Source of the DNA: Embleya sp049739465
GTDB taxonomy: Bacteria > Actinomycetota > Actinomycetes > Streptomycetales > Streptomycetaceae
Length of the DNA: 64,000 nt
Direction of reading: 5' to 3'
Assembly (NCBI RefSeq): GCF_049739465.1
Contig: NZ_JBMHHY010000040.1
Span: 1-64,000, forward strand
Each line of letters starts with the position of its first letter. Position 1 is the stretch's first letter. The notes below the pieces were generated by a model. The model was not told the DNA's origin and ran no database searches. It saw only the letters and a list, made by a program, of their open reading frames with translations. The position numbers and the translations under genes are program-made. Below, one piece after another: positions 44,277-53,768 of this stretch.

Positions 44277-45382
44277 TGGCCCCGCCCACCGCACCCGCCG
44301 CCCGGCCGCCCCGTGCGCGCCGCCGCCCGGCGTTCCATCCCCTGCGGGTCGCCGCCGTCGAACCGCTGTGCGCGGACGCCGCAGCCATCACCTTCGAGAT
44401 CCCCGAACACCTCGCGGCCGAATACGCCTTCACCCCCGGGCAGTCGCTGACCCTGCGCCGGACGATCGACGGCCGCGACGAGCGCCGCTCCTACTCGATC
44501 TGCGCCGCAGCCGGCTCCCAACCCCGGATCGGCGTGCGCGTGGTGCCGGGCGGGCTGTTCTCCTCCTGGCTGGTCGACGAACTGCGCCCCGGCGACACCG
44601 TCGAGGTGACGGGTCCCACCGGGACCTTCACACCGGACCTGACCGAGCCCGGCCGGCACGTCCTGATCGCAGCCGGCTCGGGCATCACCCCGATGCTCTC
44701 GATCGCCGCGTCCGTCCTGGCCGCGGACCCGGCGTCGCGGGTAAGCCTGTTCTACGGCAACCGGCGCAGCGACAGCGTGATGTTCGCCGACGAACTCGCC
44801 GATCTCAAGAACGTCCACCCCGCCCGCCTCCAACTCGTCCACGTCCTCTCCCGTGAGCCCCGCGAGGCCCGACTGCTCTCCGGGCGGCTCGACCCCGAAC
44901 GGCTCCATGCCCTCCTCACCGCCCTGGTCGCGGTGCCCGACGCCGACCACTGGTGGCTGTGCGGTCCGCACGGCATGGTCGAGGACGCCCGACGGGTCCT
45001 CGCGGACCTCCACGTCCGAGCCGATCGGATCCACCGGGAACTGTTCCACGCCGAAGGCGACACTCCACGGACCGTCCAGCACCCCGACGCCGCCCCGACC
45101 GGCCCGGTCAGTCGAGCGACCCTCACGCTCGACGGCCGGACCACATCGGTCCCTCTCCCGCGTGATCGGTCCATCCTGGACGGCGCCCAACTCGTGCGCT
45201 CCGACCTGCCGTTCGCCTGCAAGGGCGGCGTCTGCGGCACCTGCCGGGCCCTGGTGAGCGGCGGCGAGGTCGAGATGCGGCGCAACTTCGCCCTGGAGCC
45301 GGCCGAGGTCGACGCCGGCTACGTGTTGACCTGCCAGACCTACCCCGTCTCCGAAGTACTCGCCGTCGACTACGACAACTGA
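44276..45382 (+). CDS. paaE: PaaE, epoxidase reductase subunit (FNR-like with [2Fe-2S])
   Basis: 368 residues from ATG at 44,276. The FAD domain is PGQSLTLRRTIDG and RRSYSICAA. The NAD(P) domain starts LIAAGSGITPMLSI. A C-terminal plant-type [2Fe-2S] domain has CKGGVCGTCRALVSGG and a distant Cys in LTCQTYP. It passes electrons from NADPH to PaaA. Last of the coupled paaABCDE genes, followed by a 96-bp gap. Confidence 0.94.
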   Translation: MAPPTAPAARPPRARRRPAFHPLRVAAVEPLCADAAAITFEIPEHLAAEYAFTPGQSLTLRRTIDGRDERRSYSICAAAGSQPRIGVRVVPGGLFSSWLVDELRPGDTVEVTGPTGTFTPDLTEPGRHVLIAAGSGITPMLSIAASVLAADPASRVSLFYGNRRSDSVMFADELADLKNVHPARLQLVHVLSREPREARLLSGRLDPERLHALLTALVAVPDADHWWLCGPHGMVEDARRVLADLHVRADRIHRELFHAEGDTPRTVQHPDAAPTGPVSRATLTLDGRTTSVPLPRDRSILDGAQLVRSDLPFACKGGVCGTCRALVSGGEVEMRRNFALEPAEVDAGYVLTCQTYPVSEVLAVDYDN

Positions 45383-45478
45383 GGACGAACACGCCCGAGC
45401 GGACCCGATGTCGTCGCCGAGCGTCGTACCCCGCCGTTTCGTCGACCGCCGCACGTCACCACGCCAGGAGGACCACCT

Positions 45479-46801
45479 GTGACCACGCAGCCCATCACCG
45501 GCCCCACCCCCGCCGCCGCGCTCCACGACGACGCCGAGCGGATGAGCCGCGAAGAGATCGCGGCGCTGCAACTGACCCGGCTGCGCGCGACGCTGCGCCA
45601 CGCGTACGCCCACGTCCCCTTCTACCGGCGCCGGTTCGACGCGGCCGGCGTCGCCCCCGACGACTGCCGTACCCTCGCGGACCTGGCCAGGTTCCCGTTC
45701 ACCACGAAGGCCGACCTGCGCGAGAACTACCCGTACGGCATGTTCGCCGTGCCGCAGGCCGACGTCCGCCGCATCCACGTCTCCAGCGGCACCACCGGCC
45801 TGCCCACAGTCGTCGGATACACCGAGCGCGACCTGCACACCTGGGCGAGCCTGGTCGCGCGCTGCATCCGCGGGGCCGGGGGCAGACCGGGGCACAAGGT
45901 CCACGTCGCCTTCGGCTACGGCCTGTTCACCGGCGGGCTCGGCGTGCACTACGGCGCGGAACACCTCGGCTGCACCGTCGTCCCCGCCTCCGGCGGCATG
46001 ACTGCTCGCCAGGTCCGACTGATTCAGGACCTGCGCCCGGAGATCGTCATGGTGACCCCCTCCTACATGCTCACCCTGCTGGACGAGTTCGACCGCCAAG
46101 GCGTCGACGCGGCCGCCTCCTCGCTGCGGGTGGGCATCTTCGGCGCGGAGCCGTGGGGCGAGGGCATGCGTCGCGAGATCGAGGAACGCGCCGGGATCGA
46201 CGCGGTGGACATCTACGGACTGTCCGAACTCATGGGCCCGGGCGTCGCCGGCGAGAGCGCCACGACCAAGGACGGCCTGCACATCTGGGAAGACCACTTC
46301 CGTCCCGAGATCGTCGACCCGCTCGGCGAACGGAACCTGCCCGACGGCACCACCGGCGAACTGGTCCTCACCTCCCTGACCAAGGAGGCCGTGCCGATCA
46401 TCCGCTACCGCACCCGCGACCTGACCCGACTGCTCCCCGGCACCGCCTGGCCGGGCATGCGCCGGATGGAGCGGGTGACCGGGCGCAGCGACGACATGAT
46501 CATCCTGCGCGGCGTCAACGTCTTCCCCACCCAGATCGAGGAACTCGTCCTGCAAACACCCGGCCTGTCCCCGCACTTCCAACTCGTCCTGGGCCGCCGG
46601 GACCGGATGGATCACCTGGTCGTGCGCGTCGAGGCGCGCCCCGACCTGCCGACGGACGCCCGCGCCGCCGCGTCCGCTCGGCTGGCCCGGGCCGTCAAGG
46701 ACGGAGTCGGCGTCACCGTCGAGGTCACCGCGGTCGACCCCGACACCCTGGAGCGCTCCATCGGAAAACTCCGCCGCGTGGTCGACACCCGCGAGCACTG
46801 A
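45479..46801 (+). CDS. paaK: Phenylacetate-CoA ligase PaaK
   Basis: 440 residues from GTG at 45,479 behind CAGGAGGAC. The ATP/AMP motif is HVSSGTTGLPTVVGYT, IYGLSELMGPGVAGE is the adenylate motif and DMIILRGVNVFPTQIE the C-terminal hinge. It activates phenylacetate to phenylacetyl-CoA, the first step of the pathway. Length and motifs match the PaaK family. Last gene of the catabolic region. Right after its stop the DNA becomes decayed transposon sequence. Confidence 0.94.
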   Translation: MTTQPITGPTPAAALHDDAERMSREEIAALQLTRLRATLRHAYAHVPFYRRRFDAAGVAPDDCRTLADLARFPFTTKADLRENYPYGMFAVPQADVRRIHVSSGTTGLPTVVGYTERDLHTWASLVARCIRGAGGRPGHKVHVAFGYGLFTGGLGVHYGAEHLGCTVVPASGGMTARQVRLIQDLRPEIVMVTPSYMLTLLDEFDRQGVDAAASSLRVGIFGAEPWGEGMRREIEERAGIDAVDIYGLSELMGPGVAGESATTKDGLHIWEDHFRPEIVDPLGERNLPDGTTGELVLTSLTKEAVPIIRYRTRDLTRLLPGTAWPGMRRMERVTGRSDDMIILRGVNVFPTQIEELVLQTPGLSPHFQLVLGRRDRMDHLVVRVEARPDLPTDARAAASARLARAVKDGVGVTVEVTAVDPDTLERSIGKLRRVVDTREH

Positions 46802-46829
46802 CCGACGTGTGGGGGAGCATTGTGGTGGT

Positions 46830-47900
46830 GGGGTGGGTTGGTGGCGGGTCCGGGGTTTGGTGTGTTGGTTGGGAATCCTGTGGTGGGGCCTGGTCCACAG
46901 GAGGTCGTCGGGCGCGACCGCCAGGCGGGGAAGTTCGAGGTGGTCGGCAATATATTCCAGAACCCGGGTGTGCCCGTAGGCGTGAGCCGGCCCGTGGGGT
47001 GTGTCCCGCGAACACGGTGGGGGAGCGTGGTCAACGCGCGGGCGAGGGCGACGGTTTCGGGACGGGTGACCACCACGCGGGCCGGGAGTACCACCGAGAC
47101 GCCGCCGCCGGTCGCGGTCAGGGCGGGGTTTTCCCGCAGTGAGCCGGCCCAACCGCCCCCGCCGGCGCCGCGCCGAGTGGTGTCCGCGGTCGTTGCCGGC
47201 GGGTGGTGACAGCCCGGCCCGGGCGTACGCGGCTGTGTCGTCACGGTGTCGTGTCAGGCGCCGGTGGACCCGGTGCGCGAGGCCGATCTCCGGTAGCCCA
47301 CCCGTGTCGAGGGGGCCCGGCAACCGGACCTCGCTCACCCACCCAATACCGGTGGCGGGGACACCACATGCGGTCCGCGGGCGGACACGTCCACGCCACA
47401 TCGCCGACCCCGCAGATTCGACGGCGTACGCACACCGGGCAGGCCCGGACGCCTTGCTCGTCGGCATCAAGGACACGTATCCGCCCGCCCGCCGCCCCCG
47501 GCGCCGCCACGTCCTCCTCACCGGTGCCGGTCGTGCCCATCCTGTCGTCGGCGCCGGTCGTGTCCACCCTGTGGGGTGACCGGGTCGGGCCGGGACCGGG
47601 CGCGGTGATCGGACGAGGCAGGGGCCTGTGCCGGGTGGTCGTGGGGGATCCGGGTGAACGCGGTCGGACGCCCTCGCGCCTCGGTGTCGAGGCGAACCTC
47701 GATGCGGGGCGCCGCCGGTCCCGGTCCCGTCCGCCATCCCGGCCGGTCGAGTTCGATACCGATGCCGCCGGCAACTGCGCCACCCCCAGGCGGTAGGCGC
47801 CCGCGAGGCGCCCCAGGTACGAGGCGGTCGACTCGAACGCCACGGGCGCGACCCCCAGGACACCCCAGGACGGGACCCGCGGGTATCGCCACGTCGGGCC
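46830..47900 (-). pseudogene. tniQ: TniQ-family transposition protein, multiply frameshifted
   Basis: The minus strand begins LGVAPVAFESTASYLGRLAG, then a zinc-binding segment RACPVCVRR and MWCPRHRYWVGERG. Coding then shifts frame (LPEIGLAHRVHRRLTRH) and again (ETVALARALTTLPHRVRG). It ends HTRVLEYIADHLELPRLA. These pieces in order make a streptomycete TniQ-like protein. At least three frameshifts make it inactive. Confidence 0.65.
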
Positions 47901-47989
47901 CGGGCCGAGGCGCTCCCCACCGCTCCCGTCGCCCTCGCGTCCCCTCCCGGCGCGCGCCTTCCCGCTCCCGCGCGCCTTTCCGTTCGCGT

Positions 47990-48990
47990 TCACCGGACGC
48001 GTCGAGCCGCCACGCCGGCGGGCGGTGTGCGCGCCCGAGCGGGGTCGCGGGGCCGGTGGTGTTCCTCGGCGAGGTGATCGAGCCGCACGGCGTCCAAAGA
48101 GGCCTCGGTGATGCGTTCGGTGCCGTCGAGGATCGCGCCGATCGCGGCCCGGCGGATCAGCCGGGCCAGGCTCCCGATCCGCCCGGCGGTGCGGGCGCGG
48201 GGGATACGACACCAACCGGGGCAGCGTCCCCGCCCGATGCGCCCGCAGATCCAAAGCGCTCTCCATCGCGGCGACCAGGTCCGGGAACGGCTCCGCCCCA
48301 CCCACACGCGCGGGGAACGCCCCACACTCGACCGGACAGGCCCGCCCGGCGAGTTGCGCCCCACGCACACCCGCGAACAACGGCGTGCCGGCCACGTCGA
48401 TGCCCGCGTACACGAACGTCGCCCCGATGCGCTCGGTCAGGTCCTTCAACAGGTCCGCGGTCTCCGCGCCGGCAGTGGTACGCGGGCCCCGCCGGCGGAT
48501 CTCGTCGATCATCACCAACCGCACCCCCGCCTCGCCATGGACGTGGCAGACGGCGTCGACGATCCGCGCCTGGATCATCCGGTCGGTGATCGGCACACCG
48601 AGGTAGCGGGCGAACTCCGCCGCCGGGGTCTTCGCGGTCGCCGCGGGCGGCACGAGGACGTACGCGACCGGCACCCGTTCCGAGATCCCCGTCCGGCCGC
48701 GTGCGGCATGGGCGAGGTGGCAAGCCCGTCCGACCTGCAGCAGCGTCGTGGTCTTTCCCGCAGCAGCGGGCCCGGTGACGATCAGCCCGGGGCGTGCGGT
48801 GACGTCCTGGTGCCGGCCCAGGATCATCAGGGTGCGCACACTTTTCGCGAGCGCGTCGATGGTGGGGGCGCGCACGGTGACGAACCGGGAGGGGTAGGCG
48901 AGGCGTTCCTCGAGGCCACGCGGTTCGGCGCCGGGCGGGAGAGGAGCGGGAACAGGCGCGGCGACGAAGTCCCGCCCGCCCTCCCAGGTG
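47990..48990 (-). pseudogene. tniB: TniB-family AAA ATPase, frameshifted
   Basis: The minus strand reads LTTWEGGRDFV near its start, then Walker A IVTGPAAAGKTTTLLQ, Walker B VRLVMIDEI, and ATFVYAGIDVAGTPLF with VRGAQLAGRACPV. Near 48,200 the frame changes and the C-terminus continues GRIGSLARLIRRAAIGAILD, then RLDHLAEEHHRP, stopping at 47,990. It is the ATPase partner of TniA/TniQ in Tn5053/Tn7-like transposition. Confidence 0.75.
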
Positions 48991-49128
48991 GTCAACGACC
49001 GTTGCCCTGCCTCGTCACCCCCTCCGCCGCAGGACACGCGGCCCCGCTCTCGGCGCCGGACCCACGTGCCGCCCTCGCCGCCCCCGCCACGGGCGGCGAT
49101 GCACAACGGCCCGCGCCGGCCGGGGTGT

Positions 49129-49680
49129 TCACCACAACTCTGCCTCGGCCTGCGTGTCATACAACCCGAACCCGGCCCTCGGCGCGGCCGACGAGGGCCG
49201 GCTCCGCCCGTCCTCCTCCTCGCCCTCACCTGCGCTCTCGGCGTCGGGATCCGTGGGGGCGAGAGCGTCGAGGCTGTCGCCCCACCCCCCCCGTCCGGAA
49301 CAGGACCTGCCCCCGAGGCCTGCGCAGTCTCGACCGGCCCCGATACCGGCGCCCGGGCCACCGCCCGACGCAGCCCCGGCCGGTACCCCCGCGCCCTTCC
49401 CGTGCACGTCGTCCGACCGGCGAGGCACCGGCGGCCCGGTGGGGCCGGCCCCGGGAGCACGGCCGCGGTGTCGGGAGCGGTAACAGGGCCCCTGCGGCCC
49501 CTTTTCCTCGGCAGCGTTCCGGCGGTGTTCCGCATGCGGCGCATGAGCTGGTCGAGAGCCTCGGCGGGTTCCGCCTCGTGCCGCTCCCGATCCCTGTGCC
49601 CGTCGACACCCGCCCTCACCCGGCGCCAGATGTGGTCGTCGAACGGCCGATGGACATGATCACGGTGGATCCACGGGATC
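49129..49680 (-). pseudogene. tniA: TniA transposase, C-terminal fragment
   Basis: The minus strand reads IWRRVRAGVDGHRDRERHEA then EALDQLMRRMRN. After a frame change it ends AGFGLYDTQAEAELW and a stop at 49,129, the usual C-terminus of actinomycete TniA-type DDE transposases. The catalytic core is missing. The 5' break coincides with the 192-bp repeat at 49,690. Confidence 0.6.
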
Positions 49681-49689
49681 TCCGTCAGC

Positions 49690-49881
49690 TGTGTCGTCTC
49701 AGCGGGGTTGTGCGGATGTGGTCCTCTGACCTGGGGTGCGGCACGGATTGAGAATGTTGATTCGTGTTTCGTGGCCTGGGGTTTCGGTGTGTGGTGTCGG
49801 GTGTGTCTTTCGGTGGGACGTCGGTTGACCTGCGGTGCTGCAGGGTTTGAGACGGCCGGGCAACGCGGTTGAGAATTCCCT
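49690..49881. repeat. 192-bp MITE-like repeat, copy 1
   Basis: 191 of 192 bases match the copy at 58,632-58,823 (G/A at one position). The ends carry imperfect inverted repeats (TCTCAGCGGGGTTGTGCGG left; TCTCAACCGCGTTGCCCGG at right, reverse strand; 13 of 19 match). Internally it has two copies of TGACCTG-GGTGC-GCA-GG-TTGAGA. No coding capacity. It separates the tniA fragment from a truncated hypothetical gene. Confidence 0.85.
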
Positions 49882-50435
49882 TTGGCGTTCCTTCCGTTGG
49901 GCGCATGTGCGAATCGGGTCCGGGTCTTCGACGCGCTCGGCTGCGAGACCTCGTCGTTCTCCGTCGGGGACGCCATCGAGTGTCTGCTCGTGGACGAGGC
50001 GGGCCACGTCCGGGTCGGGCACTTCGGCGAGAACCCGGCCGGAGTCCGCCGCCGGAGTGCCGCGGGTCGGCTCGCCCGGACGTCGGACGGTGCCCGCCTC
50101 CCCGGTCTGTTCGACTGCTACGCCCTGAACGTGTCGGGCATCGCCGCCCGGGCGTGCCCGTGCACGGACTTTCCGCTCGTAGGGTTACGCTCCGACCGCC
50201 CGGACCGGTCGGTGACGGTGCGGGCGAGCCGTGTACGGGGCGCCAAGGCGAGGAGCGGGACCGACTCGCCCACGGAGAGCTCACCGAAACATCGGTCGAG
50301 CCGACGGACGTCGGCCTGCTCACCCTGTCCGACGGCTCCGCCCCCGGCCGCCGGCGGGTTGTCGGCCGGGGAAGCAGGATCTACGTCCGGGCCGGACCGT
50401 TCACCGCGTGGGGCGTGTTCGACTTCGACAACTGA
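49882..50435 (+). pseudogene. Streptomycete hypothetical gene, 5' cut by repeat and frameshifted
   Basis: Directly after the repeat the plus strand reads VRVFDALGCETSSFSVGDAI, then ECLLVDEAGHVRVGHFGE, FDCYALNVSG and ACPCTDFPLV. Near 50,250 the frame shifts and continues RLAHGELTETSVEPTDVG to YVRAGPFTAWGVFDFDN with a stop at 50,433. It resembles a family of beta-propeller-like hypothetical proteins in Streptomyces. The N-terminus was replaced by the repeat. Confidence 0.6.
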
Positions 50436-51136
50436 TGCGCGCTGTGGGCTGTCGCCGGGCGTCGATCCCCGGCGTCGTCGACCGCCGAGATCGTCGGTCG
50501 CTGTTCGTCCGTCGGGTCGTCGGACCAACCTGTCGGTGCACATCCGGGAGCCCGAAGCCTGGCCCCGATCGAAGCGGCCCCGCGTCCTCGACCTCCGACA
50601 CCGCCGCCTTCTTGCGTTCGCCCCTTCGGCCCGGCGCCGGTCGGGAGAGGCGTCGGCCGCACGCGCGCGGTCGACACCTTCCGGGTTTCCGTCGCGGGGG
50701 CACAGCCCGCACAGCCCGCCGCGAGGCGGAATGTGTGGACCCCCGGGAAGGACACCCCGCCCACCCTGCCGGCAACCACCCACCCACCGCACGCACTTCA
50801 CGCGAACGAGACCCGGCCGTCACATCGCCGCCCGACCCCACCACGCCCACGGCCTCGACCCTGACTCGCCAGGACGTCGAGGCACCCGCGCCCGCGACGG
50901 GCCACCGCTGCGCCGATCACGGGCTCGGGCCGAGGTCCTTTCGTCCCACGGTCCGCGATGGCTTTCCCCGAGTCGGGTCACGCCGGCCGCGGCCGACCGC
51001 ACGGGTCGCGGCAGTCGAGGCGAAGACCCGCGCGGCGTTCGCGGACGCGTGCCGCCTCCCGGCCGGCGTTGCCGTTTGCCCGTCCCCGGACGCCCGACCC
51101 GGTGGCCCCGCCCCGACGCACGTACCTCGCCGTGCG
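50436..51136. other. Gap with no supported gene
   Basis: About 700 bp in which the open frames on both strands are low-complexity Arg/Pro shadows. No RNA gene or hairpin with a clear role is seen. Confidence 0.35.
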
Positions 51137-52171
51137 TTACGCGGGCGGATGAATCGCGACGGCGGCTTCGGTCGGGAAGTCGATTTCGTCTTCGTCGAGG
51201 CGCAGTTCGTCCAGGGACAGGAGGTGGTGCAGGTGATGTACTCCCGCGTTCGTGCCGACCGCGGCCCGGGCGGCCCGGACCGCCACCGCGGCGGTGGCCC
51301 GGGATTGGGAGCGTCCGGAGGCCCACGCGGTCACGGAGCCCCCGACCTCGGCGGCGCCCCCGGTCCCGATCCCCGTCCGGTGCCCGGTTCGGCGTGCCAC
51401 GCCCGTTCGACGACTCCGGGCGACGACCGTCCAGCGGTCGCTCCCCGGCAGGTGCAGGCCCCGTGGCGCCCGTGATCCGCCGGGGATGCGGGTGAGTGTG
51501 GCGAGGGCGAGGGTGGCGAGCCGTGAATCCAGGCCGAAGTACGTTCGCACCGGCACGCCGAACTCGCGGGTCAGCGTGTGCTGATCGGAGAAGTCGGCAC
51601 GGTACAGGCGACGCCGGGTTCCGCCCGGAAGGTCGATCACCGCGGGGCGGCTGTAGTTGCGGACCGGCGGGCCGTCCTCCGCGTCGGGGAAGGTGCGGCC
51701 GAGCAGTCCGTAGCTCCACTCCGTGGCGGCGGCGCCGTGGCGTTCGCCCGCGCCGAGCACGATCGCCACGTCGACGGGTCGGCCGGGCGCGGCGTCGAGG
51801 ACCGCCGCGGCGAGGAGGGTGGTGAGGCCGGGGGCGAGCCCGATCCCGACGAGCAGCGGGGCGGCGGGGGAGAGCGCTTCGAGGCGGGCGACGTACGGCG
51901 TCGTCGCGGTCACGTCCACGAAGGCCGTGCCTCGGGAACACGCCGCCTCGGCCAGTGCGGGGTCCTCCGCGCCCGCGGCGTTGACCACCACGTCGACGCC
52001 GGCGAGCGCGTCGAGGTAGGTGCCGCCCGCCCCGTCGCCGAGGTCGACGACCCGGTCCGCCCGGCGCGGGTCGCGCCCGGCCGCGTACGCGGCGTCGCCA
52101 CCCGCTCGCAACGCGTCCACGACATGGCGCCCGACCGCCCCGTAGCCGCCGAGCACGAGCACCTTCATCAT
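51137..52171 (-). CDS. Saccharopine dehydrogenase-like NAD(P)-binding protein
   Basis: About 344 residues from ATG at 52,171 (MMKVLVLGGYGAVGRHVVDA) behind GGGGAGT. The Rossmann motif GGYGAVG is followed by YAAGRDPRRADRVVDL and GVDVVVNAAGAEDPALAEAA, the pattern of saccharopine dehydrogenase-like or carboxylate-reducing proteins. Residues 230 to the end look less conserved. The middle reads FPDAEDGPPVRNYSRPAVID. It is downstream of and co-directional with the ABM-like gene, both divergent from a TetR gene, so a TetR-controlled reductase pair is likely. Substrate unknown. Confidence 0.8.
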   Translation of the reverse strand: MMKVLVLGGYGAVGRHVVDALRAGGDAAYAAGRDPRRADRVVDLGDGAGGTYLDALAGVDVVVNAAGAEDPALAEAACSRGTAFVDVTATTPYVARLEALSPAAPLLVGIGLAPGLTTLLAAAVLDAAPGRPVDVAIVLGAGERHGAAATEWSYGLLGRTFPDAEDGPPVRNYSRPAVIDLPGGTRRRLYRADFSDQHTLTREFGVPVRTYFGLDSRLATLALATLTRIPGGSRAPRGLHLPGSDRWTVVARSRRTGVARRTGHRTGIGTGGAAEVGGSVTAWASGRSQSRATAAVAVRAARAAVGTNAGVHHLHHLLSLDELRLDEDEIDFPTEAAVAIHPPA

Positions 52172-52247
52172 ACGAACTCCCCTTTCCGAAGGCCCGGTTG
52201 CGCTGTCGCCGAGCGGGCCGGCCGATGCCTGGCGGATCCTGCGGTCC

Positions 52248-52547
52248 CTAGTCGTGCCGCTCGTCGACGATTTCCGCTTCCTCCGCGACCACGTTCGTCG
52301 TGAGCGCGAACGCGGCACGGACCTCGGGGATGGTGTCGGCGACGGCGAACGCCGCGAGGGCGGCGTCGCGCGACGCCCACACCCACATGTCGACCCACGT
52401 GCCGTCGGCGAGGCGCGTGAGCCGCGTTTCGCCGAGGCCCGGGCAGGTGGCGCGGACGACGGACAACATTTCCGCGCGGCGCGACAGCATCGCGTCGGCG
52501 TCCTGTGCGGCGGTGGTGAAGCGGACGGTGCGCAGCATGGCGGCCAT
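52248..52547 (-). CDS. Antibiotic biosynthesis monooxygenase-like (dimeric alpha-beta barrel) protein
   Basis: About 99 residues from ATG at 52,547 behind GTGAGGTCG. Compact alpha/beta protein with LRTVRFTTAAQDADAMLSR, LADGTWVDMWVWASRDAA and LAAFAVADTIPEVR, fitting the ABM/NIPSNAP-type fold. Such proteins are small oxygenases or cofactor-free isomerases. It is the first gene transcribed leftward from the operator region at 52,609-52,642 and sits 76 bp from the NAD(P)-binding gene. Confidence 0.65.
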   Translation of the reverse strand: MAAMLRTVRFTTAAQDADAMLSRRAEMLSVVRATCPGLGETRLTRLADGTWVDMWVWASRDAALAAFAVADTIPEVRAAFALTTNVVAEEAEIVDERHD

Positions 52548-52608
52548 GAGCGGCGACCTCACTCTCTCGGTACGGAACTCTCCGTGAGCGAACTCTCTGA
52601 AGCTAAAA

Positions 52609-52642
52609 TCTAGAGCTCGACTCTAGTGATATCTCTAGAGCT
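52609..52642. promoter_or_regulatory. Palindromic TetR-type operator cluster
   Basis: TCTAGAGCT occurs at 52,609-52,617 and again at 52,634-52,642, with ACTCTAGTG between them. CTAGAG (52,610-52,615) and CTCTAG (52,621-52,626) form an inverted repeat with a 5-bp spacer. It lies in the divergent gap between the ABM-like gene and the TetR gene, 12 bp before the latter's start, and is markedly AT-richer than its surroundings. Confidence 0.65.
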
Positions 52643-52653
52643 ACACTCCAGTC

Positions 52654-53433
52654 ATGTCCCAGGTCAAGAAGGAAGCGCCGGACGCGGCGGAACGCGGCAC
52701 CGCGGAGGACGGCACGGCGAAAGACCGCACGGAAGCCGGCCTCGACGGCGGCGTGGACGGGCGCGCGCCGATTACCGGGCCCCCGCCGTCCCGTCCGCGC
52801 GGTGGCAAGCGGGCCGAGAAGGCACGGCAGACCCGCCGAAGGATCGTCGAGGCGGCTCGCGAGCAGTTCCTCGCCCGGGGCTACGGAGCCACGACGCTCC
52901 AGGAGATCGCCGCGGGCGCGGGCGTCGCCGTGCAGACCGTCTATTTCGTGTTCGGCAACAAGCGCGCGCTGCTCAAGGAACTGGTCGATGTCACCATCGC
53001 GGGCGATGACGAGCCGGTCGCGACCATGGACCGCGCGTGGTTTCGCGACGCACTGGCCGTGCCGACCGCGGCCGACCACCTGCGCGCCCACGTCGCGGGG
53101 ACCGGCGTCGTCCTACACCGGGTGGCCGCGATCAGCGCCATGCTCGCCGCGGCGGCCGCCGCCGACCCGGACGTCTCGACACTGTGGCCGACGCGCGAGG
53201 ACCCGCGCTACACCGTCCAGCACACCGCCGCGGCCTCACTGGTGACGAAGCCGGGCGCCCGCCCCGGCATCACCGCCGACGAGGCCGCCGATCTGCTGTA
53301 CGGACTCCTCAGCACCGAGCTCTACTTGCTCTTCGTCCGGGAACGCGGCTGGACCCCGGACCGCTGGGAGGCATGGGCGTACACAACCCTGCACGACCGG
53401 CTGTGCGAGCCGGGGGAGCGACGCGGCGGCTGA
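52654..53433 (+). CDS. TetR-family transcriptional regulator
   Basis: 259 residues from ATG at 52,654. A long disordered acidic/basic leader of about 55 residues precedes the helix-turn-helix (RRRIVEAAREQFLARGYGAT, then LQEIAAGAGVAVQTVYFVFG). The C-terminal ligand domain includes LHRVAAISAMLAAAAAADPD and LLYGLLSTELYLLFVRERGW. Divergent from the ABM-like and NAD(P)-binding genes, it probably represses them through the CTCTAG-type operator. Inducer unknown. Confidence 0.88.
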   Translation: MSQVKKEAPDAAERGTAEDGTAKDRTEAGLDGGVDGRAPITGPPPSRPRGGKRAEKARQTRRRIVEAAREQFLARGYGATTLQEIAAGAGVAVQTVYFVFGNKRALLKELVDVTIAGDDEPVATMDRAWFRDALAVPTAADHLRAHVAGTGVVLHRVAAISAMLAAAAAADPDVSTLWPTREDPRYTVQHTAAASLVTKPGARPGITADEAADLLYGLLSTELYLLFVRERGWTPDRWEAWAYTTLHDRLCEPGERRGG

Positions 53434-53499
53434 ACGACGGCCCACACGACGGGAGTTGCCTGAGTCGTGCCTGCGCGTGGCGTGACGGCGGCCCTGCCG

Positions 53500-53743
53500 T
53501 CACATCCGCAAGGCCGCGGCCACGTCGCCGTCGGTACCCGTGTCGGTTCCGCAGTTCTCCGGACCATCGAGTGCGGGGTACGCCGGCAACAGCCCCTGTC
53601 CGTCCATGTTGTCGGTACCGTCGACGAACATGACGTGGTGCCACTGCCTCCCGATCCGCACCCGGTCCGTCTCCCTCCGCGATCCCGGGCCCTACGCCCA
53701 CCGTCCGCAGCTCCTCGAAGAGGAGCTGTTCCGGTGGGGACAT
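53500..53743 (-). pseudogene. Small hypothetical gene with a frameshift
   Basis: The minus strand from ATG at 53,743 reads MSPPEQLLFEELRTVGVGPG. After about 53,675 the coding frame changes and continues RIGRQWHHVMFVDGTDNMDG, then LPAYPALDGPENCGTDTG, and stops at 53,500. Amino-acid composition supports real coding on both sides of the shift. No family is named. Confidence 0.45.
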
Positions 53744-53768
53744 TTGAGTACCTTGCCTGCGGGGCGGG

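Noticed and set aside
43916..47920. Minus-strand open frame of 1,334 codons
   Set aside because: It is antisense to paaD, paaE and paaK and has no ribosome binding site or recognisable domain there. Only its 5' part overlaps the tniQ relic.
49690..49881. Hairpin-TTGAGA units as CRISPR repeats
   Set aside because: The units recur only twice per element with about 98-bp spacing, differ in sequence, and the intervening sequence is identical between loci. No cas genes are present.
47241..49976. Minus-strand open frame of 911 codons as one protein
   Set aside because: It joins the 192-bp repeat, tniA, tniB and tniQ pieces by chance. Homology-like motifs change frame repeatedly.
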